DNA of 64,000 nt from Clitopilus passeckerianus (GCA_944990035.1 CALYLX010000035.1:1-64000); one strand, 5' to 3'. Shown: positions 1 through 10,511, numbered from the stretch's first letter. Numbers and translations: made by a program. The notes: generated from the letters alone by a model not told the origin.

Positions 1-1165
1 GCCGTGTCCGTAGTCGCCGTCATGACCATGACCGTCGTGGTCCCCACCGTAGCGATCGCCGTGGCCGTAGCGCCTTCTTCTTCTCGTAGTCCTTGTGCTC
101 CTCGTACTCCTTCACCTCCTCCTTCTCGTACTTCTTCTTCTCCTCTTGTGCTCCGCGTACTTCTTGTACTCTTTCTCCTCCCCATGGCGGCGTCTGTAGT
201 GGTCATCGTCATAGTCGCCTCCGCGCTTCTGCTCGCACTTCTTCTTGCCTTTGTAGCCATCCTTTTTGTTGCCGCCGTTGTAGTTGGCACCCTTCTCCTC
301 AACCTTCTTCTCCTCTTTCTTGTACTCCTTCTTCTCGTCCTTCTTCTGCTCTTTCTTGACCTCCTTCTTCTGCTCCTTCTTCTCCTCTCTTTCTTCTCCT
401 CTTCCTTCTTCTCCTCCTTCTTGTATTCGTTCTTATGACCATCCTTCCCATCCTTTTTGCAGTCCTTCTTGTCCTTCTTGTCGTCCTTCTTATACTCCTT
501 CTTCTCCTTCTTGTGCTCTTCCTTGTGCTCCTCCTCCTTCTTGTACTCCTCCTTATGCTCCTTCTCATGCTCCTTCTCGTGCTTCTCCTCCTTCTTAAAC
601 TCCTTCTTGCGCTCCTCCTCCTTCTCGTACTCGTTCTCGTAGAGCTTGTCGGTATCACGGTGCTCCTGCTTGTGCTTCTTCTCTCCTCCTCCTTCTTATG
701 CTCGTCTACCTCCTTCTTATGCTCCTTCTCGTCCTTCTTCTTCTCATCCTCCTTCTTCTTCTCGTTCTCATTGTAGCCTTCATGAGCCTCCTTCTTGTAC
801 TCTTCCTTATTCTCCTTCTTATACTCCTCCTTGAAGGACTTATCGTAGCTCTTGTTCTTAGCGGCCTCCTTGTGCTTCTCCTCCTCTTTCTTACGCTTAT
901 CCTCCTCCTTCTTATGCTTGTCGGCTTCTTCGAGCTTCTTGTAGTCCTCCTCGTAATACTCGCCTCTTCCGACGAGAGGCCCTCCGGACTGCATATCCTG
1001 GAAAAAGTTACGGCGAGTAATACCCTAGGATTAAAGTTTCAGCATATGATCTATACAGTCATAATTTCGACCTACGTTCACATTGCTACCATCGGCAATG
1101 GGGCGAGCCAAGGCTCCGCCAGTAGCGAGCAAGACGAGAGGCAAGAGCTTATGAATAGAAGGCAT
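1..1165 (-). CDS. Secreted Lys/Glu-rich low-complexity protein, paralogue 1 (3' end beyond window, frame broken)
   Basis: Exon 1 (1165-1076) encodes a signal peptide (MPSIHKLLPL, then a Val/Leu/Ala core ending near ALA). A 51 nt intron (GTAGGT...CCTAG, 1075-1025) leads to an exon starting GITRRNFFQDMQSGG. It contains an RR dibasic site, followed by a long stretch of Lys, Glu, His, Tyr and Asp with KKEE/KKEY motifs. Near the left edge it turns Gly/His/Asp/Tyr-rich (motif RYGHGDRYGG) and is still open at base 1. The natural codon frame is interrupted near 681-686, 383-391 and 141-147, each time as if one G were missing from a GAG/AAG run, and again near 70-75. The signal peptide matches the two downstream paralogues. 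The mature part is probably disordered and extracellular. No enzymatic domain is seen and the function is unknown. Confidence 0.6.
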
Positions 1166-1278
1166 GATGAAAAAGAATGTGTGTTTAGCAAAAGAGCGTG
1201 ATGATAGTTTAGAGAGAAATGTGTCGAGCGTAACTGAGTCCTTAGAAAGGATGCCAGAATACCCAGATTTCGGCCGCG

Positions 1279-1285
1279 TTATATA
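1279..1285 (-). promoter_or_regulatory. TATA box of paralogue 1
   Basis: TATATAA on the minus strand, about 115 bp upstream of the ATG at 1165. Paralogues 2 and 3 have a TATA box at nearly the same distance, which supports the chosen starts and a shared promoter layout. Confidence 0.5.
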
Positions 1286-2449
1286 GGCTTCTGGCGAGGG
1301 GGCTGACAGAGTTGCTGACCGGTGGAAGACGAAATCTGTCGAAGACGAAATCTGTCGTAAAAATAGACTGGTCGCTCCACTGGATCTGATCTAGGCTGAC
1401 AGAGATGTAAAGTCCAGCAGCACCATCGAGGGGCGTAAAATGCGCCAAGATAGACGTAATCATATCTTTCCTGGTTTCTTTGTATTTCTCAGGAGCGACG
1501 TTGGTCATAACAAGTATTCAAATTCTTTTGAGAAACGATTAGAATAGGCGATTGCGGGATGTCGGGCTGTGAGAAAACGAATCTGTTAAGCTGAGTTGAG
1601 TGCAACTGTACGCAAGACGTTTGGTACAGAAGCTAGAACCAGACGTTGAAATTTTGTAGTTGTACAAAACTAAGACCATGGCGCTTTCGCTGCATTTTTG
1701 ATTCTCTAAATAGCCCAGTATAATTCAGTTGGACGATTGTTCAGTCTCGGAGGTTATCAGCCAGAAAGAAATGCGGTTGTATTGGCCAGATGGTGGTCGA
1801 GGTGCAACCTTGGATGAGTGGCGCTGGTGTAGCAAAGGAAATCTTCTCACGGCTTCAACCTCGCATCCTTCGGGAAACTTTTGCTCTGGCAAATCTTCGC
1901 CACCGTATGGACGAGTGCAAGCTCAAAGCACACGCACTTCCGCCCTACGTATTCAACAACTGGGCACACCCAGACTCCAAGATTAGGTTTTGAACGAGAC
2001 GTTCAGAAAAATTTACCCTCCACACGAACTTTTGGCCTGTTGATCATCATCCCGGAACATAGATCTCTCAAGGTGACTCGAAGCTTGTTATAGTATTCAA
2101 TGATACTTGCGGCTTTATTAATAAAGCTAGTTAAGGCTAGAGATATATTTACACGTCGACCATTCGATGCGATGAATTTGAGAAATGGATTGCAGTCTGC
2201 ACACGACTGTTACATCGGCAATTGATCAGACTCAGAGGTCGTTTAGTTCAGTAGAGAAAGGACTAAGGAGTGCAGATTAGGAATAGACCATGCGACATTC
2301 ACCCTTAACATAAGTTAGCAGATGTCAAAGATACTTTGAATGCTGAGAATACGAAAAATGAGAACAGATCAAGTTTAATTGTCAACCAAAGACCCAATGG
2401 ATTATGAAGAAGCGATTATACTACTGAGAACAAATGAACGATGAATGAT
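1286..2449. other. Intergenic region, no gene recognised
   Basis: This is the upstream region of paralogue 1 and the 3' flank of paralogue 2. Short open frames here show no signal peptide, domain or plausible splice structure. It is AT-richer than the repeat genes on either side. Confidence 0.5.
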
Positions 2450-4715
2450 CTAATAGTAGTTATCGCCATAGTAGTCGCCCTTGCGGTTCTCCTTTTCCTT
2501 GCCGTACTTTCCATCGCGTTCACGTTCTCCGTCACGATCCTCGCCCTTGAAGAAGAAACCGTTTCCGCCGCGTCCAGCATCGCCGCCAGGGCCACCCTTT
2601 CCTCCGTATCCATGCTCTTTGCCTTCACCACCCATGCCACCCATGCCACCCTCACCGCCAGGGCCACCAGCACCAGCACCAATCCTTTCACCATCCTCCT
2701 TCTTCTCCCAATCCTTCTTCTCCCAGCCCTTATTGTTCGATCCTTTGACTTGCGAGAGAGGGCCAATGAGTCCGGAGAGACCGAAAGAGCTTTCGCGGTT
2801 GTTGTTCTGGCGTTGACCATTGACTTGGGAGTTGCCCCTGAAGGACTCGAAGGTGCCGACAAAGGGATCCTCGCGCTGACGCTGCTCCTGGGTACGACCA
2901 ACCCTGACGAGACCACGCTTGTGGAAGTGCCCGTAGCCACCGAAGTCGTCATCCTTGTGCTTGCGCTCGTACTCCTTGTCGTGCTCGAGCTTGTGCTCCT
3001 CGTCGAACTTGTGAATGTCCTTGTTCTCGTGGGCCTTCAGCTCGTGCTTGTGCTTGAACTCCTTGTCGTGCTCGTGCTTCCTCTCCTTGGCAAAGTCCTC
3101 TCCTCCGTACCCGCCATCGCGCTTGTCGTAATGACCATAGCCGCCGTATCCGCCGTAGCCACCATAACCGTGTCCGCCGTCATGATGCCTGTCGTATTTG
3201 CGTTCGTACTCTTTAGCATGCTCGTGCTTGCGCTCCTCATCGAACTTCTTGATATCCTTGTGTTCGTGGGCCTCGAGCTTGTGCTTGCGTTCGTACTCCT
3301 TGGCGTGTTCCCGGTCGTGCTCTTTGGCGAAATCTTCCTCACCACCATAACCACCATCGCGCTTGTCGTAATGCCCGTAGCCACCGTATCCACCATGGCC
3401 ACCGTCATGGTGCCTGTCATGCTTGCGCTCGTACTCTTTGGCATGCTCGTGCTTGCGCTCCTCATCGAACTTCTTGAGGTCCTTGTTCTCGTGAGCCTCG
3501 AGCTTGTGCTTGCGTTCGTACTCCTTGGCGTGCTCCCGATCATGCTCCTTGGCGAAGTCCTCCTTTCCTCCGTACCCGCCATCTCGCTTGTCGTAGCCAC
3601 CGTAGCCACCGTAGCCACCATAACCGCGTCCACCATCATGATGCCTGTCGTGCTTGCGCTCGTACTCTTTGGCGTGGTCATGCTTGCGCTCCTCGTCGAA
3701 CTTCTTGATGTCCTTGTGTTCGTGGGCCTCTAGAGCGTGCTTGTGCTGGAACTCCTTGTCGTGCTCATGCTTCCTCTCCTCGGCAAAGTCTCTCCTCCGT
3801 ACCCGCCATCGTGCTTGTGGTAGTTTCCGTAGCCGCCATAGCCGCCGTGTCCACCACCGTAGTGCTTGTCGTGCTTGCGCTTATGCTCCCGATCGTGTTC
3901 ATGCTTGCGCTCTTCATCGAACTCCTTGATGGCGTGATCCTTATGCTCCTCGAATTTTTGCTTGTGCTCATGCTCGCGGTCGTGCTCGTGCTTGCGTTCC
4001 TTGGCGAAATCCTCCTCTCCACCGTATCCGCCATCACGCTTGTCGTAATGCCCGTAGCCACCATATCCGCCGTACCCGCCATGGCCACCGTCATGATGCC
4101 TGTCGTGCTTGCGCTCATACTCCTTGGCATGCTCGTGCTTATGCTCCTCGTCGAACTCCTTGATGTCCTTGTCCACGTGGGCCTTCAGCTCGTGCTTGTG
4201 CTTGTGTTCACGGTCGTGCTCGTGCTTGCGTTCCTTGGCGAAGTCCTCCTCTCCTCCGTACCCGCCGTCACGCTTGTAGTAATTGCCGTAGCCACCATAT
4301 CCACCGTGCCCACCGTCATGATGCCTGTCGTGCTTGCGCTCTTCGTCGAACTTGTTGATGTCCTTGTGCTCATGCGCCCCGAGCTTGTGCTTGCGTTCGT
4401 ACTCATTGTCGTGCTCATGCTTCCTCTCCTTGGCGAAGTCCTCCTCTCCTCCATACCCGCCATCGCGCTTATAATAGTGACCATGTTCGTGCTCAATAAC
4501 CTTTCCGCCGTGCCCGCCATTGCCCCCAGGTCCTCCATGCCCGCCATGTCCGCCGTTAGCGATACCTATAGGATCAAAGGTTCAGTATCTAAGTTACTTG
4601 CTACGACTAATAGAACCCTACCATGGCCATACTCCTCATTACGAGGGGCGATGGGCTGAGCCATACCGGCAACAGCGAGGAGAACAAGAGGCAAGAGCTT
4701 TTGAATAGAATGCAT
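2450..4715 (-). CDS. Secreted seven-repeat Gly/Tyr/His/Lys-rich protein with Lys-Arg at repeat joints, paralogue 2
   Basis: Exon 1 (4715-4622) encodes the signal peptide MHSIQKLLPL plus a Val/Leu/Ala core to about residue 20. A 56 nt intron (4621-4566) precedes a long exon. After a Gly/His-rich lead come seven repeats of about 66-80 residues. Each has YDKRDGGYGG or similar, EEDFAKE, a highly charged His/Lys/Glu helix-like stretch with a DIKKFDEE core, and a RHHDGGHGGYGGYG block. Lys-Arg, a typical Kex2 site, precedes DGGYGG in repeats 1, 2, 3, 5, 6 and 7, and FHKRG marks the end of the array. Repeat 4 has Lys-His instead and carries a one-base frame break near 3790-3797. The unique tail includes QVNGQRQNN and a Gly/Met-rich stretch and ends GDYYGDNYY. 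This may be a Kex2-processed or structural wall/adhesive protein. The function is inferred only. Confidence 0.75.
2935..4480 (-). repeat. Seven tandem coding repeats of about 200-240 bp
   Basis: On the minus strand the units begin near 4475, 4275, 4050, 3820, 3596, 3375 and 3134, each at the codons for xKRDGGYGG (KH in unit 4). Units 5 and 6 are the closest pair, both having lost the ERKHEHD segment after FAKE and going straight to EHDREHAKEYERKHKLEA. Unit 7 is shortened and lacks the terminal HHDGGHGGYGG block. Unit lengths vary by whole codons except at the break in unit 4. Confidence 0.8.
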
Positions 4716-4819
4716 ATTTGCAGTAAACGAGTGTGTTTTTAAGAGAGTGTATAGGCTGAAGATGTGCGAATGCTCGAGAGTCCTCTGGAAGGATGAAGGA
4801 TATGGCAGATTTTGGCCCG

Positions 4820-4828
4820 CTTTTATAG
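4820..4828 (-). promoter_or_regulatory. TATA box of paralogue 2
   Basis: CTATAAAAG on the minus strand, about 105 bp upstream of the ATG at 4715. Same layout as paralogues 1 and 3. Confidence 0.55.
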
Positions 4829-5574
4829 ATTTTGGGATAGGGGATGACGAAGAGGCTCGCTGTTCTAAAGATAGCTCTGAGACATTTTCTGCCAAATTTG
4901 GCACGCCCAAGAAACCTAGAGCACTTCCAAGAACTCGATATGTTGCGAGTTGCTGGAAAAGGCATTTCGAGGCTGACTGCCAAGGATTATGCCCGAGATA
5001 ACCTCGATTGGACGACTTTGGAATCATCTTCGTCGACTTCAGGTATCTATTATGCCATATGTATGCTTTTAAAAAGGTTTGACAAGAGTCCTAAGCCGGT
5101 CTCTGAGCCTTTGGCATTAGAAAGTAGAGTGGAAGATGGAGGTTTGACGGAGACACTTAGCATTTTTGTGGCAGTGCGACAGTTCTGCATGTCGGATCAA
5201 ACCTCCCGGATCAGATCAGATAATCGCGCATCTAATCTTATCGGTATGGACGCTAATTCGGAAGCAGTGGAAGCTGGGTATTGCGGGGAACGTTGAAAAC
5301 GATCAAGGTCAATATTCAAATTTTTGGAATGGCGAGGTGGATATTATATTGTATTAACGCACGCAACTTACGCTTGGATAAACGAAGGCATGTCTTCAGA
5401 AGATAAGTAGCTGTCCCTCGAGCTCTTAGTTACTACGTTCGCGACTTTAACGAATCCAGTCTTTCAACCATTCATTATTGACGTATATCGTATCTATAGT
5501 ATGTTCCATGTAGTTTAATTAGCCAAATCCGCTAGTAATACAGTTGCGTAAGTCTAAATAAGAGTCCAAATCCA
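4829..5574. other. Intergenic region, no gene recognised
   Basis: Upstream region of paralogue 2 and 3' flank of paralogue 3. The plus-strand open frames here have no recognisable features. Confidence 0.5.
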
Positions 5575-6575
5575 CTAGTTTAGCAGTCCAAAGATGTCGG
5601 CTTCATTAGCTTCGAATAGAGGGCCGTCCGTCAGCTCGCTCGTGAGGTTGTTCAGCTCGAGATCTTCGTCTTCGGATGCTCTACGCTGTTGACCGGCTTC
5701 TGGTGAAGGCGATGGTTGTTGCCGCTGCTGCTCGTTCTCCTTGGCGATCAGCTCGAACGCAGCCTTCCTCGCCGCAGCCTCCTGAGCCTTCTCAAACACT
5801 TCGGTTTCTGGATCCTTCTTACCGCTCTGGCCGCCAGTGAGTCCGTCCAAAGTTAGTATGTCACCGGTTCCGCCCGTCTCTGTGCCGCCGAGAAGCTGGG
5901 GAATGTTGAGCTCCTCCTGCAATCCTCTTCGACGATAGTGGCCACCATATCGGAATTCCTCGTGAATTTCCCCGCCATTACCACCGTGACCACCGTTGCC
6001 TCCGAACCCGCCATGGCCGCCATTTCCCTCCTTGAGGTGATGTTCCTCGTCGTGCTCGCCATGTCCTTCGCCGTAGAATCCGCCGTGGCGGTCGATCTTA
6101 CCTCCATAGCCACCATTTCCGCCGTCCCCTCCATGTCCGCCTAATCCGCCATTGGCGAGGCCGTCCTGATGTTCTTCGTGCTCATTTCGCCTTGCATAGT
6201 AATGCTCGCCTTTCTCGAGTTTGATGTACCCGCCGTTTCCGCCATTGCCACCAAAGCCTCCATCACCAGCATCTCCTCCATTACCAAGTCCGCCTTGTTT
6301 ACGATGGTCCTCTATCCATAAGGTGTAAGTACTAAGGCTAAATAGCGACTATCAAAGCCAACATACCATGATGATGCCTATACACATCTTCCTTGGGCCT
6401 ATAGTACTCATCATGGTTTCGGGTGAGAATATCCTAAGATCATAATTTGGTTAGTACACCCAATCATAATAACGGCGAGCATATGTACAGCAGCGCGGCG
6501 TGACATGACTGGTCCAGCTAAACCCGAGCCCGCAACGAGCAAGAGGATAGGGAGAACTTTCTGAATAGAATGCAT
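5575..6575 (-). CDS. Secreted glycine-rich protein with acidic helical tail, paralogue 3
   Basis: There are three exons: 6575-6489, 6433-6367 and 6311-5575. The introns are 55 nt each (GTACAT...CTTAG and GTATGT...GATAG). Residues 1-20 form a signal peptide (MHSIQKVLPI, then a Leu/Val/Ala core) almost identical to paralogue 2. The mature part starts with SRRAADILTRN. It continues with Gly-Gly-Asn/His-Gly blocks (GNGGNGGY, GGHGGDGGNGG, GGHGGFGG) containing ARR and YRRRG dibasic sites. The tail has a Glu/Ala/Lys helix (EKAQEAAARKAAFELIAKE), a Gln/Pro/Ser stretch and an acidic end (EANEADIFGLLN). It lacks the charged repeats of paralogue 2 but shares the signal, the early intron and the Gly/His style. 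Function unknown; an extracellular structural or processed protein is inferred. Confidence 0.7.
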
Positions 6576-6690
6576 GTTTGTGTGTAAAGAGCGTGAGGAC
6601 GTAGTTAAAGTAGTAGAGTGGTGGCTAGATGCTCGTGGTAATAGGCTGGGTTCGGTGAACCGATGAAAGATTTCGTTCTGAACTGGGCGG

Positions 6691-6698
6691 TTTATATA
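6691..6698 (-). promoter_or_regulatory. TATA box of paralogue 3
   Basis: TATATAAA on the minus strand, about 120 bp upstream of the ATG at 6575. Confidence 0.5.
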
Positions 6699-6836
6699 GA
6701 TATTTCGAAGGGTGGCTGAAAGAAAGGCTGACCCGGAACGCATAATGCCGAAGCTGAATAGGATATAAATGGCAACTTGGTTTATACAAAGGAAGACTGC
6801 GTATTCTGAATTACATGCACGATTGAATTGGTAGCT

Positions 6837-8123
6837 CTATATCGTAATCGTACGGCCTCCTTGAGTTCTGACGCGGAGTCGACCTGTCGATGCCAGCTTG
6901 GAGGCTTTATGGCCCACACGTACCGATGAGAAAAGGTCGTTCTGGTACCGGACGTTTAAAGCTGCTTGCGAAATAAGGATTTGGCATCGGCTGAACTTTG
7001 GACTTGAAACCAGCTCATTGTCGATAGCCAGCCATTGCTTGGTCGTCAACAGACCTGCGACGTTCTGTGCCGTCGGGCTGTAGGGATCGCATTCGATTTC
7101 TAGATGAATGAGGTTACTACTGGACGGAATGGTCTTGAGCATGGTGTGTATCCACTTCATCCATGCTTCGCCAGACCAGAATATCGAAGAATCGCCTATG
7201 ACGTTGAGACGTTGCAAACCGGTAAGTTCGGACAGATTGAGGTCATCTAATTGGAAATAAGTGAGAGGCACCACACTGCATGAAAGAATAACGTACGGCG
7301 AAGGGTCATAATCGAGAGTGTCCGCAGAGTCTTCGAGCTTAGTTCCAAGAGTTGTTGGATTAGATCAGCTTGCTGACGGGTCTCCTCGTCAGACGTGCTC
7401 CAAGGATTACGAGGTTGGAGGGTGAGGTTTTGAAGGCTGGAAGTGCAGTATGCCGGAACCGGGGATAATACCAATGAGCGAAGGAAGTAGGAGAAACCGT
7501 CCGTCGCCCCAAGATGAAGCGTCGTTATTCGAAGTGGTTCGCATGTTGGGACGGAGGAATAGAGAGGAGGATTCAAAATCGATGTTGTTGGGTATCGTTT
7601 CTGCTATCCGGATATCGGTCAAGGTGCTGCATTCCTGCAGTGTCCTGTATGGAAAATTGGGTACGTTGACGAGACTACAGCTTGTCATGTCTGATGCAAG
7701 CAGAGTCTTAACTAACGCCATTCGAACTGTGTCTGGTAGGTGATGCCAGCCAAAGGAGGGAGCCCAGCCAGATGAAATCGTCTTGATTTCAATCTCGCGT
7801 GCCAGCGGAAACATGTCCTCCAGATTGGGAGGCAGGTTTTCTACCAAGTAGGTAATAAGGTTCCATCGAACGACACGGGTACATTCGCCAAGGTGAGGGT
7901 TGGAAACAAGTACGTCGTGCAGCCGTTTGTTCGCTGAGTCGTCCCAAGGTCTATGGTCGAAGTTTAATTCGATGGTGTGGAATAGGCGCCTCTGAGCGAA
8001 TCTTCTGAACTCCTTGGATACCAAGCTGCATGCTTTCAATGTCTGCTTGTCATCATCAGAGATCTGATCTATAAGATGTGGGACGAGATCGCTGAGGAAT
8101 GGAACGCCAGTGTTAAAGGTCAT
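6837..8123 (-). CDS. F-box-like leucine-rich-repeat protein
   Basis: Starts MTFNTGVPFLSDLVPHLID. It has an F-box-like N-terminus (DLVPHLIDQISDDDKQTLKA, SLVSKEFRRFAQRRLF) and degenerate leucine-rich segments typical of the large Agaricomycete F-box families (TLQECSTLTDIRI, LRITTLHLG, SSLQNLTLQ, LSELTGLQRLNVIG). A 50 nt intron (GTACGT...AATTAG, about 7247-7296) joins LSIMTLR to HDLNLSEL. Between DIRIAETIPNNIDF and CEPLRITTLHLG the frame changes by one base near 7560-7580, and no GT-AG intron explains it. This may be a sequencing error or a mutation. The usual role is as a substrate adaptor of an SCF ubiquitin ligase; the substrate is unknown. Confidence 0.65.
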
Positions 8124-8650
8124 GGAGGCTCTGAGTAGGTCTTGTGAAGATCTCTCTGGCTGTCGTTGTTGTCGTTAGGGATCAGGTTTTTATATTGAGT
8201 CTGATGTAAGCCCTAGGTCGAACCTCGTGCATCCTTCGTACCTTTGAACCCTATGCAGCCCTCTTCAACTTGAGGGTTTCAATTCAAAGTTACTTCCGAA
8301 AGGGGACGTGAACGAAGTTTTACGCCTTATACCCGCAAGCAAATTTCGAAGCGCCTGTTATTTGTGCCCTTGACATCATACATGAATTCATACTGTGTTC
8401 CGCTCGTCGGCCCTAACCTGCGGCTGCTAGTTCCTGCTTCCAAGAACCCTCCGAACGAAGCTAAGAGTGAACGGCATGCTGTCTCCGAGGCGGTGGAACG
8501 CTTAAAGAGACTACCTGATCCGCAATCCGAATGAAATGACATGTCTGACGCGTTGTTGACGCCACATCTCAGAGACAGTATACAAGTCGTGCCGAAGAAT
8601 GCGATTGCAAAATCCAAGTCATAGAGGTAGACTGCGTAACAAAACAGCAT
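8124..8650. other. Intergenic region, no gene recognised
   Basis: Upstream region of the F-box gene and 3' flank of the acidic protein gene. Only short unconvincing open frames were seen. Confidence 0.45.
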
Positions 8651-10081
8651 TCACCATTCAGAGAAACCAATCAGCTTCCCATCCCAGCTCCACCAAATCA
8701 TCTCATCCCACTCGTCAGAGCATGGTGTCGCATCAGGGATCCGCAAACCATCCCGAGGGGTCACCCAGGCACCTTCCACAAGGGCTTGACCCTTCCTTTT
8801 CCTCGCCTGACCCCCGGACTCCTGCTTACGCAAACCGGTTTCAGTCAAGAATTCATCCAGTGCCGTCTCGAGTGATGCAGAAATATTCTGTCGCGGAATC
8901 CATGCTGGATGCGAGAACCGACGGGGAGCACGCAGGACAACATGCGTCTGAGTAGGAGCTACATAAAATATATTTGTTATTAAGGTTTACGAAAAGATGT
9001 GAAACGACATACCCATATCAGCTGACATTCCATTCCCTTCTGCGTCCGCGAGAGCCAACGTCCGCGAGAACAACCGATCAGCAGTTTGAAGCCGCCTCTG
9101 CTCCTCTGCATAAGTAATTGGTGGTGGGCCTAGAGACGGCGACCGCGAGGAGGCGGCGAAGTGGCTTCTTCTGAGGATGCATAAGCTTCAGAATCAGTCT
9201 CATCGTCTTCGTCCTCAGGTTTACTATCGGATTCTTCTTCTTCGCTTTCTTCAGGTAGATTTGTCTCCTCCTCTGAATTTCCTTCCTCGCTGCTGTCGCG
9301 AGCCTCTTCCTCGTCAGATTCCTCTACTTTCTCCTCCTCGTTCAATCCTACGTGCTTCGGAGGAGCATCGTCTCTCATACCCCAGACCTTGGCTTCCAGG
9401 CCGTCAACTGCATAAATGACCTTTGACTTGGCTGAGGTGAGGCTTGAACCGACAAGGATCGCTAGGAAAGCCTGTCCAGTTTCTACCTGTGCTTCCGTAG
9501 ATGTCCCAGACATCAAGTCCTTTGATTTAGACCGGGCCAGAGCGGTGGAAAGTGCGGTGAATGTCGTGTTCAGGTGTGACGCGAGCGTATCGTATGATGA
9601 TAGCAGTTCAGAACGTAATTTTGCAGCGCGGGGGTTAGACTGAAAACATGTCAATATATTGAGGTTATCTTCGAGAAGATAAACGTGCTTTAGAACTCTG
9701 CATCCTGGATAACTGCACGATTGGGCTGTTGGGAGTTTATGGATCAGGGCGGCAAGCTCGGTCGAAAACTGTGAAGAACTTACAGAGGGATCTGGCTTTT
9801 AGGAAGAGAACATGACCCAGCATACTAGCAGCAAGCTTAGCAGCCATGAGATCAGTGAGACGGTCGACATCTAGCGAAACAATCGGGATTTTCTCGCTGG
9901 TCGAAGTTGTTATGTGGCCAACAGCTTTCGCCACGGATTGTGCCTCAGCTTTTGCTTCATAGCTCGCAGCTGCCTCAGGTTCCAAGTCAGGTTTAGTTTG
10001 CGCGTCGACTGCTCGTTTGACAGACAGTGAATCTGAGGCGTCCTTAGATGGTGGTTCGGTTGAAGGTGAAAGCACAGGCAT
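8651..10081 (-). CDS. Conserved acidic protein of unknown function (possible HORMA/p31comet-like, weak)
   Basis: Starts MPVLSPSTEPP at 10081. A helical block (DRLTDLMAAKLAASMLGHVLF) is followed by an intron near 9799. Next come a helical region (RAAKLRSELLSSYDTLASHL, TALSTALARSKSKD), a segment SKVIYAVDGLEAKVWGM, a long Glu/Asp/Ser-rich stretch, and an exon PPPITYAEEQRRLQTADRLF. After a further intron near 8953-9007 (GTATGT...TGTAG) the last exon carries THVVLRAPRRFSHPAWIPRQ and ends DGKLIGFSEW. The order is that of a conserved protein, but the frame seems to slip by one base near 9800 and again near 9140. The latter could instead be an intron from about 9227 to 9133. I do not recognise the family firmly. 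The helix then VDGLE layout recalls Mad2-binding p31comet, but this is a guess. Confidence 0.55.
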
Positions 10082-10511
10082 ACTGTAGGAGTTTGGGGGC
10101 GAGTAAACGAGCCACGCGGTGGCGTGATTGACGCGTATTTTCGGTCACGCGTTTGATGTCAAAACTTTCGGGCCGGTTTAACTTGAATACCTTGGCCGTC
10201 AGCCCGACTCTTTTCAAATTGTGTGGGGTTCAATTTCTCTGGCCACTATTCGCTGACTATGCTTTCCTTGAATCACAAGCAAAATATACAATATATTCGG
10301 GCAATTCAAAGTCAATCACAAGCTACCAAGAACAAACCAAGGGTACACTAAAGTCCAAAAGTTTAGAGGATTTGTTCAAAGATTAGAGTCGGAAAAAGAT
10401 ACCAATCAACTGTGTACGTCCGCGAGAAGAAAGAAACGCATATGAGAAACTTTTCTTTTTTATATACTTTCTGCCCTATCTCTCCTCAACCGTCTTCGCA
10501 TGTCGACTTAC
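10082..10511. other. Intergenic region between convergently spaced minus-strand genes
   Basis: Upstream region of the acidic protein gene and 3' flank of the SH3b gene. One plus-strand open frame at 10153-10386 has no recognisable feature. Confidence 0.4.

Noticed and set aside
299..680. Arg/Ser-rich C-terminal half of the minus-strand frame in paralogue 1
   Set aside because: Composition flips abruptly at a GAGAG site, and the Lys/Glu pattern continues in another frame, so the Arg frame is most likely an artefact of a one-base slip.
1242..1508. 88-residue minus-strand open frame upstream of paralogue 1
   Set aside because: It spans the TATA box and promoter region of paralogue 1 and has no features.
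2441..3733. 430-residue plus-strand open frame over the repeat gene
   Set aside because: It is the reverse of the minus-strand repeats, gives only Val/Leu runs, and has no signal or domain.
2935..4480. Regular repeats resembling a CRISPR array
   Set aside because: The repeats are coding, about 200-240 bp and diverged by codons; there are no short identical repeats or spacers, and the DNA is eukaryotic.
3811..4659. 282-residue plus-strand open frame
   Set aside because: Same reason: mirror of paralogue 2 with Leu/Val-rich nonsense composition.
7247..7310. A 21 nt intron GTACGT...TGCAG in the F-box-like gene
   Set aside because: Too short and does not change the frame; the 50 nt version ending AATTAG restores the downstream frame.
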